A stretch of DNA of 64,000 bases from NCBI RefSeq assembly GCF_005876835.1, contig NZ_PPSW01000005.1:1-64000 (forward strand), written 5' to 3'. The position numbers and the translations under genes were made by a program. Positions 37,121 to 47,498 of this stretch are shown here, piece after piece; position 1 is the stretch's first letter, and each line of letters begins with the position of its first letter. Origin of the DNA: Pseudoalteromonas phenolica (GTDB lineage: Bacteria > Pseudomonadota > Gammaproteobacteria > Enterobacterales > Alteromonadaceae). The notes under the pieces were generated by a model that ran no database searches, was not told where the DNA came from, and saw nothing but the letters and a program-made list of their open reading frames with translations.

Positions 37121-38344
37121 ATGTTTGAAGCAGATTTAGTGATCACCGATGTTAATTTGGCAACCATGGATAGCAATGTAGATGCCCCGTATGGTGCTAT
37201 TGAGCAAGGCGCATTGATGATCAAAGACGATAAAATTGCTTGGCTCGGCAAGCAAAGTGACTTGCCTGAGTTCGATGCTCTAGCGACACCTGTGATTAAC
37301 GCAAAAGGACAGTGGTTAACGCCTGGCCTAATTGATTGTCATACGCATATTCTTTTTGCAGGAAACCGCGCTGGTGAGTTTGAACAACGTCTAAATGGTG
37401 TTTCTTACCAAGAGATAGCACAACAAGGCGGTGGTATTGCCAGTACCGTTCGAGCAACTCGAGAGGCGGATGAAGAAACCTTGTTTGTAGCTGGGAAAAA
37501 TCGCTTAAATAGCCTTATGAGTGAAGGTGTAACAACGGTTGAGAGTAAGTCGGGGTATGGCTTAGATCTAGACACTGAAATTAAATTACTTGAAGTAAAT
37601 AAAGTCTTAAATGACAACCACCCTGTTGATATTCAAAGTACATTTTTGGGCGCACATGCATTACCGCCCGAATTTAAACATGACTCAGATGCATATATCG
37701 ATTTAGTATGCGATGTCATGTTACCAAAAGTGGCTGAGCTTAACTTGGCAGATGCGGTCGATGTATTCTGTGAAAATGTAGGATTCAGTTATACGCAGAC
37801 AAAGCGGGTATTTGAGAGAGCACGTCAGTTAGGCTTGCCAGTGAAGTGTCATGCAGAACAATTATCGAATCAACATGGCACTGAGTTGGTTGCTGAGTTT
37901 AAAGGCTTGTCGGCAGATCATATTGAGTATCTCGATGAAGCAGGTGTAAAAGCGATGGCTGATGCCGGTACGGTGGCGGTGTTATTGCCTGGTGCTTTTT
38001 ATTTCCTGAGAGAAACACAAATGCCACCGATTGAGTTACTTCGTCAATATGAAGTCCCGATGGCGATTGCCAGTGACTTCAACCCAGGCACTGCGCCGCT
38101 GTGCTCATTACGTTTGATGCTGAATATGGGCTGTACTCTGTTTAGATTAACACCTGAAGAGACTTTGCTGGGAGTAACGGTAAACGCTGCGAAAGCACTA
38201 GGGCTGGCAGATCGAGGTGTGCTTAAAGTGGGTATGCGAGCCGATTTAGCCCTATGGGATATTGCAACACCAGCGCAATTAAGTTATCAATTTGGTGTAA
38301 ATGAGCTATCAAATTTGTGGATCTCAGGTAAACTGATCCAATAA
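37121..38344 (+). CDS. hutI: Imidazolonepropionase HutI
   Basis: HutI hydrolyses imidazolone-5-propanoate to N-formimidoyl-glutamate, step three of histidine breakdown. The 407-residue amidohydrolase has the metal-binding HxH in [19 protein letters not shown]. Later family motifs are [25 protein letters not shown] (metal His), LSADHIEYL and [11 protein letters not shown] (metal Asp). The ATG at 37121 has GAGG five bases ahead and is preferred to the GTG three bases upstream. It is expected to be HutC-repressed. Confidence 0.96.
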   Translation: MFEADLVITDVNLATMDSNVDAPYGAIEQGALMIKDDKIAWLGKQSDLPEFDALATPVINAKGQWLTPGLIDCHTHILFAGNRAGEFEQRLNGVSYQEIAQQGGGIASTVRATREADEETLFVAGKNRLNSLMSEGVTTVESKSGYGLDLDTEIKLLEVNKVLNDNHPVDIQSTFLGAHALPPEFKHDSDAYIDLVCDVMLPKVAELNLADAVDVFCENVGFSYTQTKRVFERARQLGLPVKCHAEQLSNQHGTELVAEFKGLSADHIEYLDEAGVKAMADAGTVAVLLPGAFYFLRETQMPPIELLRQYEVPMAIASDFNPGTAPLCSLRLMLNMGCTLFRLTPEETLLGVTVNAAKALGLADRGVLKVGMRADLALWDIATPAQLSYQFGVNELSNLWISGKLIQ

Positions 38345-38375
38345 GAAGTATTTAATTTATAGGTGAAAGTTGGTG

Positions 38376-40154
38376 ATGACCTTACTAGGTACATTGACCA
38401 GCTTTCCTGTATTCAATGGATTGCAACAGGGGGAGCTGGCACTACTAACCGCATTTTTAGGTGGGTTAGTGTTAATGGGCAGTATCGCTTTAATTATCCT
38501 TACCCATTCGCAATCAAGTCGTGCACTTCATGTTGTCACTATGCTGGTGGCTTTCACCGCATTGCTTCCCAATATGTGGGCAACGTATACAATCTCTCTG
38601 GTGTTATTCGGCCACCTCTACCTAGCGCTTAAACTTGGTTCAAAACCTTTACTTATGGTGTCGTTTCTCGCGGCTGCAGCATATTTACTGTTATTAGGGG
38701 GAGCGATAGTTTGGTACTGGCCAATTCAGTTAACGTTACTACCTTTACTTTTGGTTTATATTTCACAGCTTTATGAGTTCTCTTTAAAACCAAGTAATAA
38801 TGGCGCCTCAGATATACCAGAGCAGAGCGAACTAAGAAAGCAGGATGTGCTAGGTTTACCCCCTAGGTGTGCGCTGAGAGATGCTTATTATGCTCACATA
38901 GAGCAAGATGCTTCTCCTATGGTATTAGTGATGATCCGCCTCGAAGGGTTTGAACAGATAAATTTTCACTTAGGTCGAGAGTATGGCGATTTATTACTAG
39001 CGCAATCTGCGAACCGAATTAAGCAGCAATTGCAAAACGAAGACATTGTAAATATAGAACAAGGGGGTGAATGCGCTAAGCTTGCGCACTTAGGGGGGTT
39101 AAACTTTGTGTTCTTATGCTCCTTGGCCCATCAGCAACATCTTCATGAACAAGTTATAGGTGCCATAGTGCAAACTACGTTAAAGCCGTTCAACGTAGGT
39201 CATTGCACCATAGAAATAAAAGCTAAGGCAAGTTATGTTTCTTTCGCTGATAAGGTCAGTGATTTTGATAATGCCATCACGTGTGCATTTTTAGCGCTCG
39301 ATTCAGAGCCTAATAAGGTCGTGACTGAATATCAAAATAGCATGAGAACAGCGAAACAAGAGCAGCAAGCGCGTTTGGCTGAGCTTACTCATCATGACTT
39401 TAGAGATCAACTCGAGCTGTATTTTCAACCGATTATTCGTCATAGCGACAATGGTATCGAGTTCCTAGAGTTATTGTTACGTTGGCAGCACCCAAAGCAG
39501 GGGATTTTAGCAGCTGGTAAGTTCATCGATGATATTCGCATTGCTGGGTTGGCCTTGCCTGTCGCTCAGTTCGTTATAGAACGAGCTGCGGAGATTGCGA
39601 TGGCGCTAAAAATGGAAGGGATCAAAATGGCGTTGAGCGTTAATGTTTTTGGTCCAGAAATGCTGCATGAAGAATTTATTGAGTTTTTAGACGATGTGCT
39701 GCTGACTCACCACCTTGAAGCTGGCGATTTGATAATAGAGTGTCCGTCTGCGTTGTTTATGTCTTTGGATGCACAGGGCGTGGCCATGATAGCACGTCTT
39801 CGCAGTATCGGTGTCCGTCTGTGTGTGGACGGCTTTGGTGAGGCTCCGCTGGTATTGGCTAAATTACCTAAGTTAACCGTTGATTACGTCAAAGTAGGGC
39901 AGTCTCTTACCCGAGACCATCAACATCAAGGTGCACTCAGAGGTATTGTCAGAGGGCTAGTAGACATGCAGCATCAGTTAGATTGTGCGGTTATTTGTGA
40001 GGGCGTTGAAAGCCAAGAGCAGCTTAACTTTGCGCAAAGCTTAAATACCTTTGCCGCTCAGGGATATTATTTCGAAAGGCCGTTGAGTAGTGTGGGTATG
40101 CTGAGCTGGATAAAACAGTATCAGCTTGAGCATCATCATTTAGTTGATCACTAA
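38376..40154 (+). CDS. Membrane protein with degenerate GGDEF and EAL domains
   Basis: A 592-residue protein with about four to five membrane helices in residues 20-132, a GGDEF-type domain (about 160-320) and an EAL-type domain (about 340-580). The GGDEF signature reads GGLNF (240-244), so cyclase activity is unlikely. In the EAL domain EAL is ELL (365-367), the DD pair is Asp485-Gly486, and the KxD motif is Lys506-Val-Gly. Asn423, Glu455 and Glu542 remain. Loss of metal-binding aspartates argues against phosphodiesterase activity, so it is more likely a c-di-GMP sensor or adaptor (inference). It lies 31 bp after hutI on the same strand, between hutI and hutG. Confidence 0.85.
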   Translation: MTLLGTLTSFPVFNGLQQGELALLTAFLGGLVLMGSIALIILTHSQSSRALHVVTMLVAFTALLPNMWATYTISLVLFGHLYLALKLGSKPLLMVSFLAAAAYLLLLGGAIVWYWPIQLTLLPLLLVYISQLYEFSLKPSNNGASDIPEQSELRKQDVLGLPPRCALRDAYYAHIEQDASPMVLVMIRLEGFEQINFHLGREYGDLLLAQSANRIKQQLQNEDIVNIEQGGECAKLAHLGGLNFVFLCSLAHQQHLHEQVIGAIVQTTLKPFNVGHCTIEIKAKASYVSFADKVSDFDNAITCAFLALDSEPNKVVTEYQNSMRTAKQEQQARLAELTHHDFRDQLELYFQPIIRHSDNGIEFLELLLRWQHPKQGILAAGKFIDDIRIAGLALPVAQFVIERAAEIAMALKMEGIKMALSVNVFGPEMLHEEFIEFLDDVLLTHHLEAGDLIIECPSALFMSLDAQGVAMIARLRSIGVRLCVDGFGEAPLVLAKLPKLTVDYVKVGQSLTRDHQHQGALRGIVRGLVDMQHQLDCAVICEGVESQEQLNFAQSLNTFAAQGYYFERPLSSVGMLSWIKQYQLEHHHLVDH

Positions 40155-40178
40155 AAAGTGGGTAGCATTGTGCTACCC
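40155..40178 (-). terminator. Rho-independent terminator at the end of hutG
   Basis: A perfect 8-bp stem GGGTAGCA / TGCTACCC (40160-40167 with 40171-40178) closes a TTG loop. On the minus strand it is followed by a T run (ACTTTTTAG), so it terminates hutG, overlapping its stop codon. It may also slow transcription from the GGDEF-EAL gene. Confidence 0.75.
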
Positions 40179-41225
40179 TTGCAGTTTACCCAATAAATAA
40201 CTACAGACTAGTCCACTTAGTACTTGCCCAGCTTCAGTTATGCCCTGCTCTAAGCCATTCGGGTGTGTCGAAGGTGCTGCCTCACACAGATGTAAATAAC
40301 GGCTAGCGCTGTGCGTTGCACCCAAATAGACAAAATGTTCTGCATCGCTGGCAGAAAAGCCACAATTCGTGAAAGCGCTGACAGGCATGCCACTAATGGC
40401 GTCTACATCAACTTCGATACCTAATGGCTTATCAATTTTAAAGCGGGCTAAACTGTGTGTGCAGTCTGAAGTTAAACTACGGCTACGCATAACTTGCAAG
40501 GTTTGGTAAGTGGTGTAGGTAAACCCGGCATTAGTCAGTGAACTGATAATGGTTTGGTTATTTTTTTGCTCATGCATGCCAACTACATGGTAATCATGTA
40601 AGTATCCGTCTTGATATGCATAGTGGAAACCGTTGCCACTATGACGACCTTCAATGGCCCTAAAATCAGCATGTGGGTCAAAGTTAATGGCATTACATGG
40701 CTTAGCTTCACTGGTGCTTAAGGCTTTTAAAATTGGGTAACAATTATTGTGGCCACCACCTATGACAATCGCTTCTAAACCTGCATCAAAAACAGGTTTT
40801 AAAACGGCTGTCACTCGCTCATCTAATTCGCCACATAAATGTCTTAGTTGTGCTAAACCTTCGGCATTTGCGTTATCCAATGTTTTGCTTTGTGATTGCA
40901 AATCATCACAATTGACTTCGCCTAACAGCAATACTGATTTGGGATCTAGGAACTCATTACTAGGTAAGTTTAAAAAGCGTTTTAAAAACGCTTGCCAACC
41001 TTGTGTTGCGCCTCCGCGACCACAGTTTGCTCTTGGGCCTATGTCCTCGTTAATGCCGAGTAAAACATATTTAATACCAAACTCAGCTGCATCTTTTAGT
41101 GCACTTTCTAAAGGAGCTGATTGATCTAAATAAGAGATTGATTGCCAAAAGCGAGTTTCATTCGCTCTGCTGGTAGTAAAGTACTTTGTATCGGTTTCAC
41201 TATATCGAATTAACCAGTTACTCAT
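40173..41225 (-). CDS. hutG: Formimidoylglutamase HutG
   Basis: HutG cleaves N-formimidoyl-L-glutamate to glutamate and formamide, ending one route of histidine degradation. The 350-residue product is an arginase/ureohydrolase-fold enzyme. Binuclear manganese ligands are His in IGGGHNNCYP, DxHxD in NFDPHADFR and DxD in EVDVDAISG. It shares one base with the rraA stop (TAATG), so it is coupled to rraA. It is on the opposite strand to hutI and separated from it by the GGDEF-EAL gene. Confidence 0.92.
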   Translation of the reverse strand: MSNWLIRYSETDTKYFTTSRANETRFWQSISYLDQSAPLESALKDAAEFGIKYVLLGINEDIGPRANCGRGGATQGWQAFLKRFLNLPSNEFLDPKSVLLLGEVNCDDLQSQSKTLDNANAEGLAQLRHLCGELDERVTAVLKPVFDAGLEAIVIGGGHNNCYPILKALSTSEAKPCNAINFDPHADFRAIEGRHSGNGFHYAYQDGYLHDYHVVGMHEQKNNQTIISSLTNAGFTYTTYQTLQVMRSRSLTSDCTHSLARFKIDKPLGIEVDVDAISGMPVSAFTNCGFSASDAEHFVYLGATHSASRYLHLCEAAPSTHPNGLEQGITEAGQVLSGLVCSYLLGKLQG

Positions 41226-41734
41226 TATGCTTCGACTTCTTCAAGCGCATCTTCAAGTACCAGCTCTTCGGCGGAAATGATAATCCCTGTGCTATCAGCA
41301 TATAGGTAATCGTCTTCATAAAACGAAACACCTGCAAAGTTGACGGGGACACCTTGCTCGCCACTGCCTTGGCTATCAGCTGCGACAGGAATAGACGCAA
41401 TAGCTTGTATGCCTAAATCACACTCTTCGAGTTCATCAACATGCCTAACTGCACCATAAACAACAATACCTTGCCAATGATTCTCTACAGCCAGTTCAGC
41501 CAATTCGATATCAATCAGTGCTCGGCGCGAAGAGCCTCCACCATCAATTAATAGAATTTTACCAGTACCGTCTTGTTCTAAAATCTCTTGAATCAGTTCG
41601 TTGTTTTCAAAGCATTTCACTGTGACGATGCGACCGCAAAATGCAGAGTGTCCACCAAAGTTAATGAACATGGGTTCAAGTACATCGATTGCATCTGCAA
41701 AATGATCGCATAAGTCAGATGTGCTGTAGTCCAT
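41225..41734 (-). CDS. rraA: Regulator of ribonuclease activity A (RraA)
   Basis: RraA binds the C-terminal part of RNase E and inhibits it, altering mRNA turnover. The 169-residue product has the family segments [47 protein letters not shown] and [10 protein letters not shown]. It has an acidic C-terminal tail ([10 protein letters not shown]). It precedes hutG with a one-base overlap. In many relatives it sits elsewhere, so pairing with a histidine catabolic gene is not explained. Confidence 0.94.
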   Translation of the reverse strand: MDYSTSDLCDHFADAIDVLEPMFINFGGHSAFCGRIVTVKCFENNELIQEILEQDGTGKILLIDGGGSSRRALIDIELAELAVENHWQGIVVYGAVRHVDELEECDLGIQAIASIPVAADSQGSGEQGVPVNFAGVSFYEDDYLYADSTGIIISAEELVLEDALEEVEA

Positions 41735-41985
41735 ATTGAGTTCTCCAGAGAGTGTGTGTTTGTTCCAGTATACTCTGATGCAAGCTCATAGCAATGGCAA
41801 AATTGCTGTAAAAGCAGGCACTTTGTGCGTTCAATCAAAGTCTTTTGAATTCCATAATAGTGTCTTAAAAAGTTCACCCAACTGTTACTTTTAAAGTCTA
41901 AAGTTTAATCAGTAGACAACGGTTTTGTGTAAGAAGTGCCAGTTTTGACAACGCCCAGGTGTTCTTGCCACAAGGAACGAATAAG

Positions 41986-43014
41986 GTGAATTCATTGAAA
42001 GTGTTATATGCAGCAAAAATCATCGATCTTGCACAATTACAGCAAACACTTTTGTTGATTCAGTGCTTCAAAGCGCATCAAGTAAACACAGATGTGATCC
42101 TATCCGGTAATAGTCTGTCAAACCCTATGAGCAAGCAGATAATTGCCGAAATTGAAGCGCTTAAAGTGGGGAGTTGCTTGGTGCGGCATAAATCAAATCG
42201 CTTTACGAAAACCTTCAGACAAAAAGTTTCTGATATTTTTACTCATCGAGCATATTTTAAAGTCGCAAATTATGACTTAGTCATTACTGACAATGAGTCG
42301 ATTGTCGCCTGGTCGGCAAAGCTTTCAGGGATCCCTGTGCTTGCTTTGGGGCATCATGTCGCAATAAATCATCATCAACTGCCTTTTGAAGGGGCGAATC
42401 TAACGAGAATTTGGCAGCAATGGTTAGTGCCTGCTGATTACCGTGTAGGGTTTCACTGGATCCCTTTTGCGAAAAATATTTTGCCGCCTATCGTACCAAG
42501 CTATCACACGACTTGTATTAAAAATAAGGTGGTCGTTTATTTGCCGTCAGAAAAATTAGAGGCGATACAGGTATTATTGGCAAGTTTTCCAAATACGGAG
42601 TTTTATTGTTTTCATCCAGCAGCAGAAGTGAAATCGGTGGGCAATATTCATTACCGGCCCGATGATCATGAGCAGTTATTACATGATATGAAAAGTTGCA
42701 AAGGTGTGATTGCACATGCGCAATTTGAAGTAATTAACGCTGCACTGAATATGGGGAAAAGCCTATTAATTAAACCGCTTGAGCAAGAGCTCACACAGGT
42801 TATTGATGCAAGTTTGCTAATTAAGCTTGGTTGGGCAAAGCAGATGCATTATTTAAATGCTAATGCGGTTGAAGATTTTTTGGACACAGTGCCTAAAAAG
42901 TCGGTGGATTTTTCAGCAGATCCGTGTGCCCTTGTTGAGTGGATTAAAGCTGAGCAATGGCATGATGTTACCGCATTGCATGATTTTGCTTGGAATTCAT
43001 TAAAAGTTGGATAG
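41986..43014 (+). CDS. Glycosyltransferase-like (GT-B) protein, MJ1255-type
   Basis: A 342-residue protein without signal peptide or membrane helix. The C-terminal half resembles GT28/MJ1255-type glycosyltransferases: GVIAHAQFEVINAALNMGKS then LLIKPLEQELTQ, and ASLLIKLGWAKQM, matching the nucleotide-sugar pocket. The N-terminus (LKVLYAAKIIDLAQLQQTLL) lacks the usual GNGH-type glycine loop, so activity is uncertain. The GTG at 41986 has AAGGA nine bases ahead; an in-frame GTG at 41959 is less likely. It stands alone on its strand, 130 bp before a chemoreceptor gene. Substrate unknown. Confidence 0.6.
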   Translation: MNSLKVLYAAKIIDLAQLQQTLLLIQCFKAHQVNTDVILSGNSLSNPMSKQIIAEIEALKVGSCLVRHKSNRFTKTFRQKVSDIFTHRAYFKVANYDLVITDNESIVAWSAKLSGIPVLALGHHVAINHHQLPFEGANLTRIWQQWLVPADYRVGFHWIPFAKNILPPIVPSYHTTCIKNKVVVYLPSEKLEAIQVLLASFPNTEFYCFHPAAEVKSVGNIHYRPDDHEQLLHDMKSCKGVIAHAQFEVINAALNMGKSLLIKPLEQELTQVIDASLLIKLGWAKQMHYLNANAVEDFLDTVPKKSVDFSADPCALVEWIKAEQWHDVTALHDFAWNSLKVG

Positions 43015-43144
43015 TTCCAAATAGTAAACTAGTTTAATTATTGCGCATGTTGGCACTTTTTTATTGTTTTTTTGTTAAATCTAAAAGCCTAACTTTAAGC
43101 CTTGGTCTATACTAAACATATGTTTTATAACCTTAGGTAACAGT

Positions 43145-45001
43145 ATGGCCTTATTAGAAAATTTAACCATCAAAAGGCGTTTACAGCTCAATGCGATTGT
43201 TGTTGGCATTGCAATGCTGGTAATGCTTGCGGTGATTATCTTTGAAGCTCGCACAATGCTGAAACTCAATGAAGCAATTCTGTACGCTGAAGAGCTTGAA
43301 ATACATGAGTTATCCATGCGCAAGTATGAAAAGAATTTTCTATTTTATAAGGACACGGAAGCGCTTAGTCAATTTGATAAAGAATATCAGCACTTAATCA
43401 CAAAGATAGATCTATTAAATGTTTTACTGGATGATTTATCTATTGATCAAGGGGAACTAGAAAAATTTCGAGGGTTAAGTCGATCTTACAAAGAAACGTT
43501 TGAGAATGTAGTCTTTCTGCAAAAGAAAATTGGTTTACACCCTAAAGATGCATTATATGGTGCGTTACGTTCTGCTGTGCATGAAGTAGAAACAGGGTTA
43601 AAGCAACACAACAACTTCGAATTACTAAGCTTGATGCTACAACTAAGACGTGCAGAAAAAGATTTTATGCTTCGTTTAGATACTAAATATCTGGGTAAAT
43701 TCAATAAAACTTATGATCAACTCTATCCTAAGTTACAGCCTTACGGTTTATCACCTTTACTTCTGGAATATAAGAACAAGTTTACTAACCTTGTTGATGC
43801 ACAAGTCGAACTAGGTGTATCACTTGATAACGGTGCATTAGGCGAGATGGTTAAAATTGTAAAGCAAGGTGATGCAACGGTTGAAAATATCGTATTGCAA
43901 ACTAAGCAAGCTATCGAAGATAACGCTAAAGCAACGCAAGCTGCTGCCATAGGTATATTTGTCGTCGCAGCGATTATCGTTATGATTTTGGTACTGTCTA
44001 CCAGTCGTTCAATCATTGGACCAGTGGAACGTGTCTATCAAACCATTGAGCGAATTCGTCGTGAAAACAACTTAGCAATTAAAATTGAGTCTACTGGTAA
44101 TGATGAAATTACCACGATGACAGAAGATTTTAATAGCTTGATAGATGACTTCAAGATTCTGATCTCAGAAGTAAACACGGCTTTGGGTACGATTAATGAA
44201 GCGACTCATCATTTAAGTGAAACCACCGCACAAACCAGTGCGGGTATGCATGAACAATTGCACGAGGCAGATATGGTGGCGACTGCAGCGACTGAGATGC
44301 AGGCGACGATTCAAGATATCTCCCATAATACTGAAGCTGCAGCGAATAAAGCTGAGTCAACCAATGGTAATGCGCAACAAGGTCGAGTAGAAGTTGACGC
44401 GACAATTCAGCGTATTATGGCGTTATCTGATTCATTAGGTGGCGCATCAGACGTTGTTTCGCAACTTGAGCGTGATGCAGAAACAATTGGTTCGGTTTTA
44501 GATGTAATCCGTGGCATTGCAGAGCAGACAAATTTACTTGCTTTGAATGCAGCAATTGAAGCTGCACGTGCAGGTGAGCAAGGTCGAGGCTTTGCTGTTG
44601 TTGCTGATGAAGTACGCTCTTTAGCACAGCGTACACAAGATTCGACACAAGAAATTGAGAGTATCATTTCTACTCTGCAAGAGCGCACTCAGTCTGTTGT
44701 GAGTATCATGCAACAGTGCCGTACTCAAGGTAGTGAAAGTGTCTCCCAAGCCGAGAAGGCTGGTGAGTTGTTAAGCTCGATTACAGCAGATGTGCAAACC
44801 ATCATGGAAATGAGCACGCACATTGCTACTGCCATTGATGAACAAAACCAAGTTGCTTCTGAGGTGAATAAGAACGTTGTTCGTATTCGAGATATTGCGC
44901 AAGTTGCATCTGAGCATGCACAGAGTAACGCCCAAAGTAGTGAAGAGGTTTCAGAGCAAGCCAAAGTACTACATGAGGCGGTTGCTAAATATAGATACTA
45001 A
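43145..45001 (+). CDS. Methyl-accepting chemotaxis protein with helical (HBM-like) sensor
   Basis: A 618-residue transmembrane receptor. Helix 1 (about 15-37) and helix 2 (about 268-290) flank an all-helical periplasmic domain of some 230 residues. This domain contains [13 protein letters not shown] and [13 protein letters not shown], the paired helix motifs of helical bimodular (HBM) sensors, which bind organic acids in characterised cases. HAMP and the signalling domain follow, with tip [20 protein letters not shown]. No CheR pentapeptide is present (ends AVAKYRY). A strong terminator follows, so it is a single-gene unit. The ligand is unknown. Confidence 0.92.
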   Translation: MALLENLTIKRRLQLNAIVVGIAMLVMLAVIIFEARTMLKLNEAILYAEELEIHELSMRKYEKNFLFYKDTEALSQFDKEYQHLITKIDLLNVLLDDLSIDQGELEKFRGLSRSYKETFENVVFLQKKIGLHPKDALYGALRSAVHEVETGLKQHNNFELLSLMLQLRRAEKDFMLRLDTKYLGKFNKTYDQLYPKLQPYGLSPLLLEYKNKFTNLVDAQVELGVSLDNGALGEMVKIVKQGDATVENIVLQTKQAIEDNAKATQAAAIGIFVVAAIIVMILVLSTSRSIIGPVERVYQTIERIRRENNLAIKIESTGNDEITTMTEDFNSLIDDFKILISEVNTALGTINEATHHLSETTAQTSAGMHEQLHEADMVATAATEMQATIQDISHNTEAAANKAESTNGNAQQGRVEVDATIQRIMALSDSLGGASDVVSQLERDAETIGSVLDVIRGIAEQTNLLALNAAIEAARAGEQGRGFAVVADEVRSLAQRTQDSTQEIESIISTLQERTQSVVSIMQQCRTQGSESVSQAEKAGELLSSITADVQTIMEMSTHIATAIDEQNQVASEVNKNVVRIRDIAQVASEHAQSNAQSSEEVSEQAKVLHEAVAKYRY

Positions 45002-45034
45002 ATTTAGTACCGCTACTAGCTTGCTAATAAAATT

Positions 45035-45064
45035 AAAAAAACGCAGCGTTTGCTGCGTTTTTTT
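45035..45064. terminator. Rho-independent terminator after the HBM chemoreceptor
   Basis: A 13-bp stem (AAAAAAACGCAGC, 45035-45047, with 45052-45064) closes a GTTT loop and runs into a T tract. The A run on the other side makes it usable for the convergent DUF971 gene too. Confidence 0.88.
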
Positions 45065-45088
45065 ATATTCAAGTTTTAGCGCTCTAGG

Positions 45089-45472
45089 CTAGGGCGTGAA
45101 CTTGATTGGAATACGATCTTTATTGGCATGATAGTCCTCAACCCTCGCTTGGTATCTCTGCCAGCGTTCAGTCTGTTCTTCTGAAAGTGCACGAAGATAT
45201 TGCCAGCTATATAAACCTGAGTCATGGCCATCATCAAAAACCAGTTTTACGGCATAATGTCCAACAGGCTCAAGCTTTTTGACGGCTACCTCTTGTTTAT
45301 TCAACACCAGATTCAGTGGATCTTTAGATTGATTACCATGTCCTTGGACTTCAGCAGAAGGAGAGTGGGTTCGTAAATACTCACAGCTTAACGTGAATAC
45401 TTGCTCATCATCGAAATGAATGTCGAGCGTTTTAGATACTGTATGATAGTGAAGTTTATTGACAATATACAT
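45089..45472 (-). CDS. DUF971 (GBBH-like N-terminal domain) protein
   Basis: A 127-residue protein with one DUF971 domain, related to the N-terminal domain of gamma-butyrobetaine hydroxylase. Visible family features are KTLDIHFDDEQVFTLSCEYLR, GHYAVKLVFDDGHDSGLYSW and QYLRALSEEQTERWQRYQ. The molecular role is not established. The ATG at 45472 follows GAGA at fair spacing; the in-frame TTG at 45484 is rejected. It is downstream of hslVU on the same strand, a common neighbourhood in gammaproteobacteria, but a terminator lies between them. Confidence 0.85.
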   Translation of the reverse strand: MYIVNKLHYHTVSKTLDIHFDDEQVFTLSCEYLRTHSPSAEVQGHGNQSKDPLNLVLNKQEVAVKKLEPVGHYAVKLVFDDGHDSGLYSWQYLRALSEEQTERWQRYQARVEDYHANKDRIPIKFTP

Positions 45473-45504
45473 GACGTTTCTCAATGGATATTTTTTTGTA
45501 TTAC

Positions 45505-45530
45505 AAAAAAGCGGGGCACAGGCCCCGCTT
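45505..45530 (-). terminator. Rho-independent terminator of hslVU
   Basis: On the minus strand AAGCGGGGC and GCCCCGCTT pair (45522-45530 with 45509-45517) around a 4-base loop, followed by a run of six T. It lies 28 bp after the hslU stop. Confidence 0.9.
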
Positions 45531-45557
45531 AATAATAACGCATATTCTTTACTAAAT

Positions 45558-46886
45558 TTAAAGAATAAAGCGGCTTAAGTCTTCGTCTTGTACCAGCATA
45601 TCTAAATGCTGCTCAACATAGCTTGCATCGATAGAAAGCGTTGTGCCTGTCTTCTCAGAAGCATCAAAAGAGATTTCTTCCATCAGCTTTTCCATCACAG
45701 TATGAAGGCGACGTGCACCGATGTTTTCTGTTTTCTCGTTTACTTGCCATGCTGCTTCTGCAATCTTAGTGAGCGCATCATCAGTGAAGTCGACAGTCAC
45801 TTGCTCGGTGCCAAGTAGTGCTTGTTGCTGTTCAGTAAGCGATGCATGAGGCTCGGTAAGAATGCGTTTGAAATCAGCTGCCGATAAAGCTTCAAGTTCT
45901 ACACGAATAGGTAAGCGACCTTGTAACTCAGGAATTAAGTCAGACGGCTTTGCCATTTGGAACGCGCCAGAGGCAATGAAAAGAATATGGTCAGTTTTAA
46001 CCATACCGTGTTTCGTGCTGACCGTTGAACCTTCAATTAGAGGCAGTAAATCACGCTGTACACCTTCACGGCTCACGTCTGGACCTTGTGCTTCACCGCG
46101 CTTACAGATTTTGTCGATTTCATCGATGAACACAATACCGTTTTGTTCTACGGCAAAAATAGCTTGTTCTTTCAGCTCTTCTTGATTCACCATTTTAGCG
46201 GCTTCTTCTTCAACAAGTAGCTTGAAAGCATCTTTGATTTTCAGCTTACGGCTCTTACGCTTGTCACCACCCATGTTTTGAAATAGACCTTGTAATTGGT
46301 TGGTCATTTCTTCCATACCCGGTGGTGCCATGATTTCAACTTGAGGTGCAACTTCAGCAACATCAATGTCAATTTCTTTGTCGTCTAGCTGACCTTCACG
46401 CAATTTCTTACGGAATACCTGGCGTGTGCTGTTATTTTCAGCAGGCTGAGATTCGCCCCAAGCGTCTTTTGCAGGTGGAAGTAGTGCATCTAGAATGCGC
46501 TCTTCTGCGGCTTCTTCAGCGCGATGTTGATGCTTTTTCGCTTGTTGCTCACGAGTCATCTTGATTGAGATATCAACCAGATCACGGATGATAGTCTCAA
46601 CTTCTTTACCTACATAGCCCACTTCTGTGAATTTAGTTGCTTCAACTTTCAGGAAAGGTGCATTTGCAAGTTTTGCTAAACGGCGTGCAATCTCCGTTTT
46701 ACCGACACCTGTTGGGCCGATCATAAGAATATTCTTTGGTGTAACTTCAGCGCGTAAATCGTCGTTAAGTTGCATACGACGCCAGCGATTACGAAGTGCA
46801 ATTGCCACGGCTTTTTTGGCTTTATCTTGACCGATAATGTGCTGATCTAACTCGTGCACGATCTCTCTTGGGGTCATCGCAGTCAT
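45558..46886 (-). CDS. hslU: ATPase subunit HslU of the HslVU protease
   Basis: HslU is the AAA+ unfoldase ring that feeds substrates into HslV. The 442-residue product begins [20 protein letters not shown] and has Walker [10 protein letters not shown]. The pore motif lies in [10 protein letters not shown], Walker B is VFIDEIDKI and the sensor 2 region is [14 protein letters not shown]. The C-terminal [10 protein letters not shown] inserts into HslV. The intermediate I domain spans about 110-240. It follows hslV after nine bases. Confidence 0.97.
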   Translation of the reverse strand: MTAMTPREIVHELDQHIIGQDKAKKAVAIALRNRWRRMQLNDDLRAEVTPKNILMIGPTGVGKTEIARRLAKLANAPFLKVEATKFTEVGYVGKEVETIIRDLVDISIKMTREQQAKKHQHRAEEAAEERILDALLPPAKDAWGESQPAENNSTRQVFRKKLREGQLDDKEIDIDVAEVAPQVEIMAPPGMEEMTNQLQGLFQNMGGDKRKSRKLKIKDAFKLLVEEEAAKMVNQEELKEQAIFAVEQNGIVFIDEIDKICKRGEAQGPDVSREGVQRDLLPLIEGSTVSTKHGMVKTDHILFIASGAFQMAKPSDLIPELQGRLPIRVELEALSAADFKRILTEPHASLTEQQQALLGTEQVTVDFTDDALTKIAEAAWQVNEKTENIGARRLHTVMEKLMEEISFDASEKTGTTLSIDASYVEQHLDMLVQDEDLSRFIL

Positions 46887-46895
46887 GGCAATCCT

Positions 46896-47414
46896 CTATA
46901 GTTCTTCGATGGTTTGGAAATTATTAGTGAATACGCAAATATCGCCAGCAATTTTCAGGCTTTTTTCTACGATTTCACGTGCACTTAGATCTGTATTCTC
47001 TAATAGTGCAGTTGCAGCAGATTGTGCAAAGTTACCACCACTACCAATGGCGATTAGGTCATGCTCTGGTTGCACTACGTCACCGTTACCTGTGATGATC
47101 AATGAAGCAGTTTCATCAGCCACTGCCAGCAAGGCTTCTAGTTTACGAAGAGCGCGATCACTACGCCAATCTTTCGCCATTTCAACTGCCGCTTTGGTTA
47201 AATGGCCTTGGTGCATTTCTAGTTTGCTTTCAAAGCGCTCAAATAACGTAAATGCATCTGCAGTACCACCGGCAAAACCCGCTAATACTTTACCGTTATA
47301 AAGACGGCGTACTTTTTTGGCATTACCTTTCATTACTGTATTGCCAAGTGACACTTGACCGTCGCCGCCGATAACAACTTTGTCGTCACGACGCACGCTT
47401 ACGATAGTAGTCAT
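46896..47414 (-). CDS. hslV: Peptidase subunit HslV of the HslVU protease
   Basis: HslV is the proteasome-like threonine peptidase of the ATP-dependent HslVU complex in the cytoplasm. The 172-residue product starts [20 protein letters not shown]; removal of Met exposes the catalytic Thr. Lys in [10 protein letters not shown] and the [10 protein letters not shown] loop are conserved. I could not pick out a convincing heat-shock (sigma-32) promoter in the 84 bp before it. Confidence 0.97.
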   Translation of the reverse strand: MTTIVSVRRDDKVVIGGDGQVSLGNTVMKGNAKKVRRLYNGKVLAGFAGGTADAFTLFERFESKLEMHQGHLTKAAVEMAKDWRSDRALRKLEALLAVADETASLIITGNGDVVQPEHDLIAIGSGGNFAQSAATALLENTDLSAREIVEKSLKIAGDICVFTNNFQTIEEL

Positions 47415-47498
47415 AAAATTCCTTACTGTGCGTTAACTCACACTTGTCTTACTTAAATATCTTAGATTGCTGTAGGTATATGGGCTATTAGTGAGAAA

